Below, piece after piece: positions 30,301 through 39,844 of a stretch of DNA of 64,000 bases. The DNA is from Cafeteria roenbergensis (lineage: Eukaryota > Sar > Bigyra > Bicosoecida > Cafeteriaceae), in contig VLTN01000044.1 in NCBI GenBank assembly GCA_008330645.1, forward strand, positions 124,001-188,000, read 5' to 3'. The first letter of the stretch is position 1. Each line of letters starts with the position of its first letter. Made by a program: the position numbers and the translations under genes. The notes below the pieces were generated by a model. The model was not told the DNA's origin and did no database searches. It worked only from the letters and a program-made list of their open reading frames with translations.

Positions 30301-32876
30301 CCGCCGCCACAGCCGCCGGCGCGGCCGCGCTCGCATCCGGCGGGGCGGGGAGAGCCTCAGTGGCGCGCGGCCCCCGTGGCCCGGGCCGCGTGTCGGCCAG
30401 CGGCTCCGCGGCTCCGGGCGTCAGCCCCCCCATGCGGGGGTGGCGCGGCCCCGGCTCGGCGTCGCGGTCCAATCACGCCAGCCTCACGGGGGCATCGCCG
30501 CGCGCTGGGGCCGCGGTGTCGCGGGCAATCGTGCCGCCGGCCGCAGTCGGGGCGTCGGCGCCGCACCACGCCGGCGGGTTCGCATCGGTCGCCCGGGCGG
30601 ACTCCGTCAAGAGCGACGCGGTGTCGCTGGCTGCCAGCGCCGCGCGGGGCGGGCAGCGCGACCAGGCGGGCTCCGTCACGGGGGGCTCGGCGTATCGCTC
30701 TGCCGCTGCCGAGAGGGCCCGGCAAAGGCGCAGCAGGGGGGCGTCGGTCATCGATGCGCCGCTGAGCGACGCCGCGGGCGGGCACCACGGCGCGCAGCAC
30801 CAGGCAGCGGGCACGGCAGCGTCGGCGGCCACGGCGTCGGTCGCGGCCGCGGAAGCCACCGCTGCCGCCACCGCCGCCGCCACGTCCGCCGCCGGGATCC
30901 GCGGCAGCCGTGCCGCCGACGCCGCGCTGTTCGAGCCGACGGGCCTAGAGCAGTTCGGCCGCGTGGTCGACGCCGCCGTGAACGCGGACAAGGTCAGGTG
31001 CACCGCCGCTGCGCTCTGCTGCCCCTGCTACATGTGGGCCACGCCGGCGCGGCGGGCGGCCGTGACGGCGTGCCGGTCGACGTCCAAGTACTTGGCTCTG
31101 CAGGTCATGGCCACCACGGTGCTGCTCATCCTCGGGAACCTCGTGCGGGGCCTAACGGACAAGCGGACCGACATCTACATCGAGGTGGTGGCGCTGCTGG
31201 CGGTGATGGTCCTCACCACCGACGTCGTGCTGGCGTCGCTGGTGAACCGCAAGTTCGTGTACTCTGCCGACTGGTGGATCGACGTCCTCGCCGCCGTATC
31301 CATCGCGACGGACCTGCCCAACATCACCACGGCTCTGGGCGTCGGGGCGCTCACCTATCTGGGCACCGGCACGGCCGGGGCCACGCTGACGGCGGCCATC
31401 CGCGACTCGCGGCGAGTGTTCCGGATGCTGCGACTGTTCCGCCTCATCCCCATCGACCGCCTGACCATCACCGTGCCGCCGGGCGTCGAGCTCTGCTGGG
31501 CGCGCGTCACGTGCCAGTCGCGCCCGCGCATCCGGTTTCTGAAGCGGCTGCAGCGGGCCCGGCGCGGGCTGTCGACCCAAGACAGGTTCAAGCGGCAGGA
31601 GTCCCGGGCGGCCGACGGCATGACCGAGGTGAACGCGCGCCTGGGGCGGCGCATCCAGTTCAAGGTGGCCTTTGCGGCAATCATCCTCATCGTCGCGCTT
31701 CCGGCCATGTCGCGACAGACCTCGGCGGCGTCATTGGTCCCGTCGCCCTTTGCCACGTCGACGCGGGGGCCCACTGCGGCGGCGCTGTCCTCGGCCCTGG
31801 AGACCGCCATCAGGACGGTCGACGTCGCGGAGGCGCTGTCTGGCTCTGCCGCCGGCAACGCGTCCCTCATCGGGGCGGCGCGCGGCATCCGCTCCGCCGC
31901 CGGCGGCCCGCTGCTGACCGTTGAGCTGCTGGGCCGGGTGGTGGCCAGGGGCAGCATGGCCGCGAGCTACAAGTCGTACCTCCGAGACACCGAGGTCGGC
32001 TACGCCACGGTGGACCTGTGCCCCGCCACGCTGTCCCCGCAGGCCGCGGCGTCCAAGGCGGCGGCCGCTGCGTCGGGCATCTTCGGGCCGAACCCCTGCG
32101 ACCTGGTGAACGCGTCCGAGACGCCCCTCACCGGGGTCGCCCGGGCGGACGTGAGCAGCCTGGTGCGGGCGTCGGCGCTGTGGGACCTGCTGACGACCAA
32201 CGTGCTGATGCTGGTGCTGTGCATGCAGGCGGTGCTAGTCCAAAACGACGTGGAGTCGCTGCTGCTGCGGCCCATGCGCCGCCTGGCCGCCTTCCTCCGC
32301 CCCTTTTACCTCGACGGGATCAAGCTCCTGCAGAGCCGCCAGTGGGGCAACGGCCAGGATGACGACAGCGGCGGCGGCACCACGGCCGACGACGGCGAGG
32401 CGCTCAGCACGAGGCTGCTTCTCGCGGCGGCCGTCTCGCTGCGCAACCGCCTGGACCAGCACGCCTCGGCCAGGTTCACCTCCAAGAAGATCCGCGGCAT
32501 GCTCCGGACCAAGGCCAAGGTCCACGGCAGCATGGCGGCGGCGCTGCAGGCATACAAGCCCACGCTCCGCGCGGTCGGGTCGTTTCAAAAGGCGGCCCTG
32601 CGTCGCAGCCGAAAGGTGGCGCGCCCCACAATGGAGACTGCGCCCGCAGAGGACGAACTCACGCCGTCCGAGAGCGAGGCACGGCGGAGCGAATCGGCAC
32701 ACCTGGGCAGAGTCAAGTGGCGGTCGTTCGTGCGCCGCCGGCAGCACGCCAAGGCAGCCAGCGACTCTGCAGCGACGGGCGGCTCGGCGGCCGGGCAGGG
32801 TGCAGCGGCACCTGCCGAGGCGGAGGCATCGCAGGGCGCTGGGGCTGAGCGTGCGGTCGCGGCGGGCGCGCACTGA
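27378..32876 (+). CDS. Very long protein with voltage-sensor-like domain and an extra TM-loop-TM module
   Basis: Single open frame, 1,832 residues from the first ATG (the frame is open upstream only from a GTG). Residues about 1-1,200 are low-complexity Ala/Gly/Ser, probably disordered. Near 1,236-1,364 four spans resemble a voltage-sensor domain: S3 carries DWWIDVLAAVSIATD and S4 carries RRVFRMLRLFRLI, with arginine at every third position. A fifth span (FKVAFAAIILIVALPAM) leads to a loop of about 140 residues, then a sixth span (LLTTNVLMLVLCMQAVLV) and a juxtamembrane RPMRRLAAFLRPF helix like those preceding cyclase domains in protist voltage-sensor cyclases. No cyclase, pore or kinase domain is seen in the basic tail of about 200 residues. 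Inferred: a membrane voltage or signal sensor with an unknown effector. Confidence 0.82.
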   Translation: MRRSGPPSGDETITKVRKGLRRIVLAQRLLRRTRQSVVADAGELDDVAEALAGPEGDGPPSAARPAYWNPSSRRLSQGYAAGAGWSDAHSDSGSSHRVDQPRQPAGPQPRPHQPPAAIYGQLVADRQGLVLPASRGPTEGGWRARRHSVDGTPLVAPSLATSAIARDPWSLASAWHVFLRVRRQLQAAAAEAELLRDADLLSASDHAEPEGPVADGEPGERGGDSEAAGNGNAAAGAAAAGATAGRDPGFEAAGAATGEGDDKLPEDEEAQQPPSPRTALVDRVESAWEFLHSKASPGGRSPVSVSLQSPERFPATSAGEPPALCLPSALGLRPPHWSLAADDPAPPNHAGSAMGITSREPEAFARVRANSSDLHGLQLVTDARGHSQSLSHQPEATGLTVVVGGPQQGSAAPGDAGPMDGPAALLPLNNSASSGDREGSAFGRIPQPHAGSDGSMARPGGRGSDAGWRGPADGAAGMGSALGAGSVTGGSVGAGAGGGTANSVVDEEAARAARVAEFGAALRAATVFDMFRRTSIVRGDGDAADAEAADVEAGGAGGGEAASESERLLAAGSCGAADALETGGDVGREAATSGAATALAPAATGPGRLLGASVPVAPSPVMDSDGDDGDSDDDAGARGAGATVPGAGAAAAASAAAAAAAAAAANGRAGAATAQPDDAQALLMGAGCLRDPPAGGPNGGEPAATTIVPPEPAAGPGAWLRRVSAAAPLTPVATDGGIDASTPPPGGQAPPRTTSAAQVRAGGLTSGGGSAEVSARGSAGHSARGSAGHSASVSAGHSARGYAGSEGGAAGSAGGTAVAAAATAHQRAPQGSDAAAADSASQTSRRAAVHAWSHGRRGSVELDDVASTLRDLRERSEAVLHADGTLTGSVGGGTAGGGPGVDAVGAVGVEAPDQQGGSAEPDRGVLAGRRAIVFADRLWAARPADDQTELAEQDDEDDDDDDEEGPWGRRVDTPTAATAAGAAALASGGAGRASVARGPRGPGRVSASGSAAPGVSPPMRGWRGPGSASRSNHASLTGASPRAGAAVSRAIVPPAAVGASAPHHAGGFASVARADSVKSDAVSLAASAARGGQRDQAGSVTGGSAYRSAAAERARQRRSRGASVIDAPLSDAAGGHHGAQHQAAGTAASAATASVAAAEATAAATAAATSAAGIRGSRAADAALFEPTGLEQFGRVVDAAVNADKVRCTAAALCCPCYMWATPARRAAVTACRSTSKYLALQVMATTVLLILGNLVRGLTDKRTDIYIEVVALLAVMVLTTDVVLASLVNRKFVYSADWWIDVLAAVSIATDLPNITTALGVGALTYLGTGTAGATLTAAIRDSRRVFRMLRLFRLIPIDRLTITVPPGVELCWARVTCQSRPRIRFLKRLQRARRGLSTQDRFKRQESRAADGMTEVNARLGRRIQFKVAFAAIILIVALPAMSRQTSAASLVPSPFATSTRGPTAAALSSALETAIRTVDVAEALSGSAAGNASLIGAARGIRSAAGGPLLTVELLGRVVARGSMAASYKSYLRDTEVGYATVDLCPATLSPQAAASKAAAAASGIFGPNPCDLVNASETPLTGVARADVSSLVRASALWDLLTTNVLMLVLCMQAVLVQNDVESLLLRPMRRLAAFLRPFYLDGIKLLQSRQWGNGQDDDSGGGTTADDGEALSTRLLLAAAVSLRNRLDQHASARFTSKKIRGMLRTKAKVHGSMAAALQAYKPTLRAVGSFQKAALRRSRKVARPTMETAPAEDELTPSESEARRSESAHLGRVKWRSFVRRRQHAKAASDSAATGGSAAGQGAAAPAEAEASQGAGAERAVAAGAH
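29690..29795 (+). repeat. Short tandem repeat coding SARGSAGH units
   Basis: About four near-identical 24-27-bp units (GGCTCTGCCGGGCACTCCGC) in the disordered N-terminal region of the voltage-sensor-like protein. Confidence 0.75.
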
Positions 32877-33323
32877 ACGGCAGGTGCGCCTGCAGCGCGC
32901 GCGGAGGCAAGCCATGTTCAGCGCATGTTGAAGGTCAGCACCTCAGCGCGGCGTGGCGTGCCGACGAAATCTCGCCAGAAGTGGCCGTGCGACCGCGTGC
33001 TTGGCCCGGCCCACTGCTTAGGTCAGCGCCGAATGGGGTGCAGCATGACCACGTGGTGTGGTCGGGGACGCGCGCAGCTGCAAGCAGGCCAAAGAAAGTG
33101 AATGAAGCCAGCGCAGCGGATGCAGCTGCCCTTGAATCAAGGCGTCGGCAAGTGTCTAGCTTGCGGATTGCGAATGGCGCGCGAGTGCGTCCCCGACCGG
33201 GAGTGCTGCCGCACGCCACACAGGATGCCACACCGTGCCCAACCACTGGGCTGCTCCACGCGTCGCTGGGCCGGCAAGCTTGCGCGCGCGTTTTTTCACA
33301 GCAGGGCATCAGGCGCGTGCCCA
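32877..33323. other. Intergenic before the duplicated block
   Basis: 447 bp of single-copy DNA between the voltage-sensor gene and the start of the RCC1 duplication. No gene seen. Confidence 0.5.
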
Positions 33324-33856
33324 CCGCACGCGCTTGCTCTGTGCCCGCGAGTCGGCGCGAGGTGAGAAAGCCGCCGCCCCGTCGCCTCCCAGCTCCAGGA
33401 CCGGAGCGAGCGGCGCGCGCGCACTTCTCGGAGGCTTCTCCAGATGCAGCGTGGAGCCAAGCCTCGCTTGCAGGGCAAATCACGGCTCAATCACCCCGGC
33501 GCTGCAATTGTGGCACGAAACAAGCAGGATCGCAAACGCGCCGCACCACCACGCGCTTGTGACCGGGACGACGGCACCGATCGGGCCCCGAGGCCTCGGT
33601 GGCGACCGTGTCCGCCAGGTGCCTCGGCCCTGCAGCTCCCGGCGCGAGCATGCGTGCCGCAACGAGGCATGGCTGTGTCGCTTCGGCAACATTGCGGGCC
33701 GCGATCGACTAGACGCGGGGTGCCGCCGACGATGCCACGGCAGTCGACCCACCCCTCACCAGCCCACTCCGCCCCATGATGCCCCCCGCTCCAGCTTTGC
33801 GTCGCGGCATGCTCGGACGGGCACGCCCTGCGCCACCGTCACGCGGCACACCGCCC

Positions 33857-35752
33857 ATGGTCCGCCGCGGCGCAGCAGCGCAACTCGTCACTTTCGCAGT
33901 GCTGGTCGTTGCGCTAACCCAGGCGGTGCCGTGCTCGGCCGGCCTGCGACACGCCGGACCGAGCGGCTCGCCCGCGGCCCTGTCGCAGCTCGGCATCGCG
34001 AACGGGACGGCCCTTGAGGTCGGCCGCCCGAGCCAGCCCGGCGCCGACGCGCGCCTGCACGAGAGCCCGGCCCAGGCGACTCGCTCTGGACTGCTGCTCG
34101 AGGCACGGTCCGGTCCAGACGGGAGGGCTCTGCTTCCGTCGGCGCTCGGCGCATCCATGTCGATGGGTCGCGGGGCGTGGGGTGGCCGGCGGTTGCAGGT
34201 GTCCACCTCGGACGTCGGCGACACCGAGCACACCCGGCCGTCCGACGTTGGCCCTGTGCCGCTGGGTGGCGTCGCCGTGGCCCTGGCGGCGGGAGACAAG
34301 CACAGCGTGGCACTGATGTCAGGCGGCACCGTCCGGACCTTTGGGAGCGGAGAGTTTGGCCAGCTTGGCTACGGCTCCACCGACAACGTGGGCGACACGG
34401 ATGACGACTGGGCGTCCACCAGGCCCCCAGTGCAGCTGGATGGCATAGTGGTGGACATTGCGGCTGGAACGGGCCACACTCTGGTGCTGCTGGACGACGG
34501 CAGGGTGCGCGCCTTTGGCAAGGGGGACGACGGAAGGCTTGGCTACGGCTCCACTGACAACGTGGGCGACACGGATGACGACTGGGTGTCCTCCACGGAC
34601 CCCGTGCCGCTGGGCGGTGCCGCCGCGGCGGTGGCTGCTGGTGACGCCCACAGCCTGGTGCTGCTTACCGATGGCTCGGTCCTTGCATTCGGGAAGGGGC
34701 AATACGGCCGCCTCGGCTACGGCTCCACTGCGAAAGTGGGTGACGACATGTCCAGACTGCCGTCCGCCAAGGGCCCTGTGCCGCTTGGAGGTACCGCTGT
34801 GGCCGTGGCTGCGGGATCAAGTCACAGCGTTGTGGTATTGAACGACGGCACGGTTCGAACCGTTGGCTACGGCTCGTATGGCCAGCTTGGATACGGCGCC
34901 ACTTCGAACGTCGGCGACAGGGAGGCGACGCTTCCATCGAACATGGGCCCTGTACAGCTGGCGCTGCCATCCGCCACTGCATCGCCCTCACCGTCTGCAT
35001 CGGTATCGCCATCGGCTGCCGCTACTTCCTCGCCCACAGCCAGCCCCACGGCCACGCCCTCCTCCTCGCCCACGGCCAGTTCCACCGCCACACCTTCCTC
35101 TTCCCCCACGGCCAGCTCCACGGCCACGCCCTCCTCCTCGCCCACGGCCAGCTCCACAGCCACGCCCTCCTCCTCCTCGACTGCCACGGTGACGCCTTCG
35201 CCCACCTCCTCCCCCACCACCACTGCAACGACCTCGCCATCGCCGACCGCCTCGCCATCGGCCACATCGACGGCAACCACCACTTCCACGGCCACCCGGT
35301 CGCCATCCCCTACCCCAAGCTCGTCGGCATCGCCCAGCCCAACCGCATCGCCCACAACGACGCCCACCAGCACTCCCACCCCGACCCAGACGCCATCCCC
35401 CTCCCTCACCGCCAGCCCCTCCGCGTCCCCGAGCCCGTCCAGTGCCGCGGGCGGCAGCATCGGCCTCAACGGGGTCGGATCAGGAGGCGCCGCCGACGAC
35501 GGCGCGATGCCCTTCATCGTCATCGGCGCCGTGGCGGGCGGAGCGCTGCTCATCGGGGGCGCCGTGTGGGCGATGAAGCGGACGACACGTGGTCCTCCCA
35601 CAGGGCGGAGCTTGACCACCGGCGTACCCGGCCCAGCGGGCGCGGGCGCCGTCCAGCAGCCGGGCCACGATGACGTAGCAGCCGTCGGGGGCGCGAGCGG
35701 GCTGAGCAGCCTGGGGGCGCAGCCGCCCGCGAGCGGCAGCAGTCGAGTGTGA
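33857..35752 (+). CDS. RCC1-repeat, mucin-stalk type I membrane protein (copy 1, four blades)
   Basis: Single exon. The ATG at 33857 is chosen because it begins an ideal signal peptide (MVRRGAAAQLVTFAVLVVAL, cleavage near CSA/G); in-frame ATGs at 33776, 33779 and 33809 would bury it. Four RCC1-type blades follow, each like AAVAAGDAHSLVLLTDGSV then GRLGYGST-NVGD. A Ser/Thr/Pro stalk of about 160 residues, expected to be heavily O-glycosylated, comes next, including a 12-residue repeat (TATPSSSPTASS). A membrane span (MPFIVIGAVAGGALLIGGAVW) and a short tail end it. RCC1 propellers normally have seven blades; copy 2 has seven, so this copy lacks three, and the gap is in frame. Probable surface protein; ligand unknown. 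Confidence 0.88.
   Translation: MVRRGAAAQLVTFAVLVVALTQAVPCSAGLRHAGPSGSPAALSQLGIANGTALEVGRPSQPGADARLHESPAQATRSGLLLEARSGPDGRALLPSALGASMSMGRGAWGGRRLQVSTSDVGDTEHTRPSDVGPVPLGGVAVALAAGDKHSVALMSGGTVRTFGSGEFGQLGYGSTDNVGDTDDDWASTRPPVQLDGIVVDIAAGTGHTLVLLDDGRVRAFGKGDDGRLGYGSTDNVGDTDDDWVSSTDPVPLGGAAAAVAAGDAHSLVLLTDGSVLAFGKGQYGRLGYGSTAKVGDDMSRLPSAKGPVPLGGTAVAVAAGSSHSVVVLNDGTVRTVGYGSYGQLGYGATSNVGDREATLPSNMGPVQLALPSATASPSPSASVSPSAAATSSPTASPTATPSSSPTASSTATPSSSPTASSTATPSSSPTASSTATPSSSSTATVTPSPTSSPTTTATTSPSPTASPSATSTATTTSTATRSPSPTPSSSASPSPTASPTTTPTSTPTPTQTPSPSLTASPSASPSPSSAAGGSIGLNGVGSGGAADDGAMPFIVIGAVAGGALLIGGAVWAMKRTTRGPPTGRSLTTGVPGPAGAGAVQQPGHDDVAAVGGASGLSSLGAQPPASGSSRV
35040..35190 (+). repeat. 36-bp repeat coding TATPSSSPTASS
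   Basis: About three and a half near-identical 36-bp units in the mucin-like stalk of RCC1 copy 1. They are largely missing or altered in copy 2. Confidence 0.85.
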
Positions 35753-35820
35753 TGCGCCTTGCGCGGCCAGCCGCCGTCGCCAGTCCGTGCCTTTGGCGCT
35801 GCGCTCGCTCGCTCCCGGAG

Positions 35821-36318
35821 CATGCTTGGTGGCATCCGACCGGGATGTTCATGCCCTTCACGCACCGTGTGGCGTGCGTCTTGCACTCAAGACTGTGGCA
35901 GTGGCGGACCCGCTGCGCGACCTGGCCGGATCAACGCGGAGCGGCGCACCCAATGGCAATGCGATTCGGCTGCAAGCAAGCGCAACTTTTCCGCATGCCA
36001 TCGCCAGCCACCCACGCGTGTGAGCGCCACGCAACGGACTTTTCCCGAAGGGGTGCCGCGCCGAAGAAGCCCCAGAGCAGACGGCCAAGCATCTGACTGG
36101 GGCGGCCGAAGCCGTCTGGGCGAGAAGGCGTGGCAACGACTTCCAACTGCGCTGTCAATCACATGCCCCATGCCCGCAGCCCGCGGGTGGCAGACGCGCC
36201 CGAACGCTCGCGCTGACCCTCGCTGCGGAAGAGGCCGTGCCTCGCCCATGTGTCAGGATGCTCCTTGCAGCAATTTCATGCGTGCGCATGGAGCGAATAG
36301 GAGGCTGGCGAGCGGCCG
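35821..36318. other. Spacer between the two duplicated blocks
   Basis: 498 bp of DNA present once, between copy 1 and copy 2. No gene or mobile element seen. Confidence 0.6.
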
Positions 36319-39146
36319 CCGCACGCGCTTGCTCTGTGCCCGCGGGGTGGCGCGAGGTGAGAAAGCCGCCGCCCCGTCGCCTCCCAGCTCCAGGACCGGA
36401 GCGAGCGGCGCGCGCGCACTTCTCGGAGGCTTCTCCAGATGCCGTGTGGAGCCAAGCCTCGCTTGCAGGGCAAATCACGGCTCAATCACCTCGGCGCTGC
36501 ATTTCCGACACGTGACCAGCAGGATCGCTCAATCGCCGCTCCACCTGTTGTCCAACCTGACACGCACCCAGCGCTTGCGACCGGGACGACGGCACCGATC
36601 GGGCCCCGATGCCTCAGTGGCGACCGTATCCGCCAGGCGCCTCGGCCCTGCAGCTCCCGGCGCGAGCATGCGTGCCGCAACGAGGCAGAGCCACTTCGGC
36701 AACATTGCGGGCCGCGATCGACTAGACGCGGGGTGCCGCCGACGATGCCATGGCAGTCGACCCACCCCTCACCAGCCCACTCCGCCCCATGATGCCCCCC
36801 GCTCCAGCTTTGCGTCCCGGCATGCTCGGAAGGGCACGCCCTGCGCCACCGTCTCGCGGCACACCGCCCATGGTCCGCCGCGGCGCAGCAGCGCAACTCG
36901 TCACTTTCGCAGTGCTGGTCGTTGCGCTAACCCAGGCGGTGCCGTGCTCGGCCGGCCTGCGACACGCCGGACCGAGCGGATCGCCCGCGGCCCTGTCGCA
37001 GCTCGGCATCGCGAACGGGACGGCCCCTGAGGTCGGCCGCCCGAGCCAGCCCGGCACCGACGCGCGCCTGCACGAGAGCCCGGCCCAGGCGACTCGCTCT
37101 GGACTGCTGCTCGAGGCACGGTCCGGTCCAGACGGGAGGGCTCTGCTTCCGTCGGCGCTCGGCGCATCCATGTCGATGGGTCGCGGGGCGTGGGGTGGCC
37201 GGCGGTTGCAGGTGTCGGCCACGCAGGTAGCTGCCGGAGACGCTCACACCCTGGTGGTGCTGGCGGATGGCACGATGCGGGCATTTGGATTTGGGCTCTT
37301 TGGCCAGCTGGGCTACGGCTCCACCGACAATTTTGGAAGCATGACCTCCTCACTGCCGTCGCGGATGGGCCCAGTGCCGCTGGGTGGCACTGCAGTTACA
37401 GTGGCTGCTGGAGACTACCACAGCCTGGTGCTGTTGGAAGGCGGCGAAGTCAAAGCGTTTGGGAAAGGGGAAAATGGAAGGCTCGGCTACGGCTCCACAG
37501 CTAACGTGGGCAGCTCAAGATCCAGTTTGCCGTCGCAGCAGGCTGGCATGTCGCTCGGCGGCAAGGCGGTAGCTGTGGCTGCCGGTGGGGGACACAGCGT
37601 GGTGTTGCTGGACGACGGCTCCGTTTTGGCCTTCGGCAGCGGGATGGCCGGCCAGCTTGGCTATGGCTCCACCTCGGACGTCGGCGACACCGAGCACACC
37701 CGGCCGTCCGACGTTGGCCCTGTGCCGCTGGGTGGCGTCGCCGTGGCCCTGGCGGCGGGAGACAAGCACAGCGTGGCACTGATGTCAGGCGGCACCGTCC
37801 GGACCTTTGGGAGCGGAGAGTTTGGCCAGCTTGGCTACGGCTCCACCGACAACGTGGGCGACACGGATGACGACTGGGCGTCCACCACGGACCCCAGTGC
37901 CGCTGGATGACATAGTGGTGGACATTTCGGCTGGAATGAGCCACACTCTGGTGCTGCTGGACGACGGCAGGGTGCGTGCCTTTGGCACGGGGAACGACGG
38001 AAGGCTTGGCTACGGTTCCACTGACAACGTGGGCGACACGGATGACGACTGGGTGTCCTCCACGGACCCCGTGCCGCTGGGCGGTGCCGCCGCGGCGGTG
38101 GCTGCTGGTGACGCCAACAGCCTGGTGCTGCTTACCGATGGCTCGGTCCTTGCATTCGGGAACGGGCAACACGGCCGCCTCGGCTACGGCTCCACTGCGA
38201 AAGTGGGCGACGACATGTCCAGACTGCCGTCCGCCAAGGGCCCTGTGCCGCTTGGAGGCACCGCTATAGCCGTGGCTGCGGGATCGAGTCACAGCGTGGT
38301 GGTGTTGAACGACGGCACGGTCCGAACCTTCGGCGTCGGCAGCTTTGGCCAGCTTGGATACGGCGCTAATTCGAACGTCGGCGAGAATGAGGCGACGCTT
38401 CCATCGAACATGGGCCCTGTACAGCTGGCGCTGCCATCCGCCACTGCATCGCCCTCACTGTCTGCATCGGTATCGTCATCGGCTGCCGCTACGCCATCGG
38501 CGGCCGCCTCGCCCACAGCCAGCCCACAGCCACGCCCCCTCCTCCTCGACTGCCACGCCTTCGCCAGCTCCACGGCCACGCGACCTCCTCGCCTCGCCCA
38601 TCGACGGCCATCCACGGCCATCCCGTCGCCATCCCCTACCCCAAGCTCGTCGGCATCGCCCACCCCAACCGCCTCGCCCACAACGACGCCCACCAGCACT
38701 CCCACCCCGACTCAGACTCCATCCCCCTCCCTCACCGCCAGCCCCTCCGCGTCCCCGAGCCCGTCCAGTGCCGCGGGCGGCAGCATCGGCCTCAACGGGG
38801 TCGGATCAGGAGGCGCCGCCGACGACGGCGCGATGCCCTTCATCGTCATCGGCGCCGTGGCGGGCGGGGCGCTGCTCATTGTGGGCGCCGTGTGGGCGAA
38901 GAAGCGGACGACTCATGGTCCTCACACAGGGCGGAGCTTGACCACCGGCGCACCCGGCCCAGCGGGCGCGGGCGCCGTCCAGCAGCCGGGCCACGATGTC
39001 GTAGCAGGCGTCGGGGGCGCGAGCGGGCTGAGCAGCCTTGGGGCGCAGCCGCCCGCGAGCGGCAGCAGTCGAGTGTGATGCGCCGTGCACAATTCGCCGC
39101 CGTCGCCAGTCCGTGCCTTTGGCGCTGCGCTCGCTCGCTCCCGGAG
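36319..39146 (+). repeat. Tandem segmental duplication, copy 2
   Basis: 2,828 bp, direct repeat of 33324-35820. It is longer mainly because it keeps a 453-bp stretch (37217-37669) that is absent from copy 1; its stalk region is shorter. Confidence 0.9.
36870..39078 (+). CDS. RCC1-repeat, mucin-stalk membrane protein (copy 2, seven blades, frameshifted)
   Basis: Same plan as the upstream copy: signal peptide from the ATG at 36870, RCC1 blades, Ser/Thr/Pro stalk, one membrane span, short tail. Across two frames it keeps seven blades, the number that closes a standard RCC1 propeller. The first frame stops at 37910, after blade four; the rest (blades five to seven, stalk, span) reads on in the next frame. 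One extra base near 37892-37897 accounts for this when compared with copy 1 and with the sister blades. No GTGAG donor lies there, so an intron is unlikely. In the stalk (about 38515-38630) a patch reads out of register with the Ser/Thr pattern, as if flanked by two small indels. Either a recent pseudogene or a sequence error. Confidence 0.72.
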
Positions 39147-39844
39147 TTTCGGCACGGGCTGTCGGCAAGTCATCGCCGTGGTGACGAATGCCGTCTGATG
39201 CAAGTTGGCGCGTCAAAAGAGTGCTTGGAGGGCCTGCAAGGCAGTTCCTTGCCCCCCAACGAGCCATGCCCAGGCCTCGCCGAGCACGAGCGCACACGCC
39301 GAGAGAGACCAGTCCCTGCAGGACTGTCGCGCCAGCAAGCACGGCTTGCCCGATTGAATGACCTCAAGCCCCTTTCCGAACAATCAGCCCGCAGAGGCGT
39401 TGCTAAATTTCCACAGCTCCATCTCCCGTCGTGGTGGAACTGTTGCGTGCCTTTGAATCCACTGCTCCATTGTGCCCCACAGCCCACCCATCCCATGCCC
39501 CCGTCATGCAGACGCAGTCCTGCGTGCTTCGGGCATTGCCGGCCCCGCCCGCGCCAGCGACCACACAAAGCCTCGGTAACCACAAGTGGAACAGAGCGGA
39601 AAGCGCAAACGATGCGGTTTCCACAGCGTGAGCTTGCTGGGGCTTGCAGCAAGGATCCAAGGAACGTGTTGGCATTCTGGCACCGGGCTGGTGCTCAGCA
39701 AACCTGCAGCTTCCTTCACCTACGAGCACGATTGCTTGGGTGGCCCTCGCCCGCGAACCAAGGCCGGCGTGAAAATCGTCACACTCCGTGGCAACACCGG
39801 GCATACACGCACAAACAGGGGTTTCGCTTCGGGTCTTCGAGCCA
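39147..39844. other. Intergenic, no gene seen
   Basis: 698 bp between two convergent genes (RCC1 copy 2 and CFAP418). Base composition is less GC-extreme than the flanking coding DNA. Nothing recognisable. Confidence 0.5.

Larger units (their letters stand above)
33324..35820 (+). repeat. Tandem segmental duplication, copy 1
   Basis: 2,497 bp including an upstream region of about 450 bp, the RCC1/mucin gene, and about 70 bp after its stop. It matches copy 2 (36319-39146) almost base for base outside several indels. The ends were found by eye: copy 1 starts at CCGCACGCGCTTGCTCTG and ends at GCTCGCTCCCGGAG. Confidence 0.9.

Noticed and set aside
32935-33483. Minus-strand frame whose relative recurs near 36155-36478
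   Set aside because: It recurs only because the upstream DNA is part of the tandem duplication; it is not conserved as a protein and has no domain.
37217-37669. 453-bp difference between RCC1 copies as an intron in copy 2
   Set aside because: It lacks GTGAG and CAG ends and encodes three clean RCC1 blades in frame.
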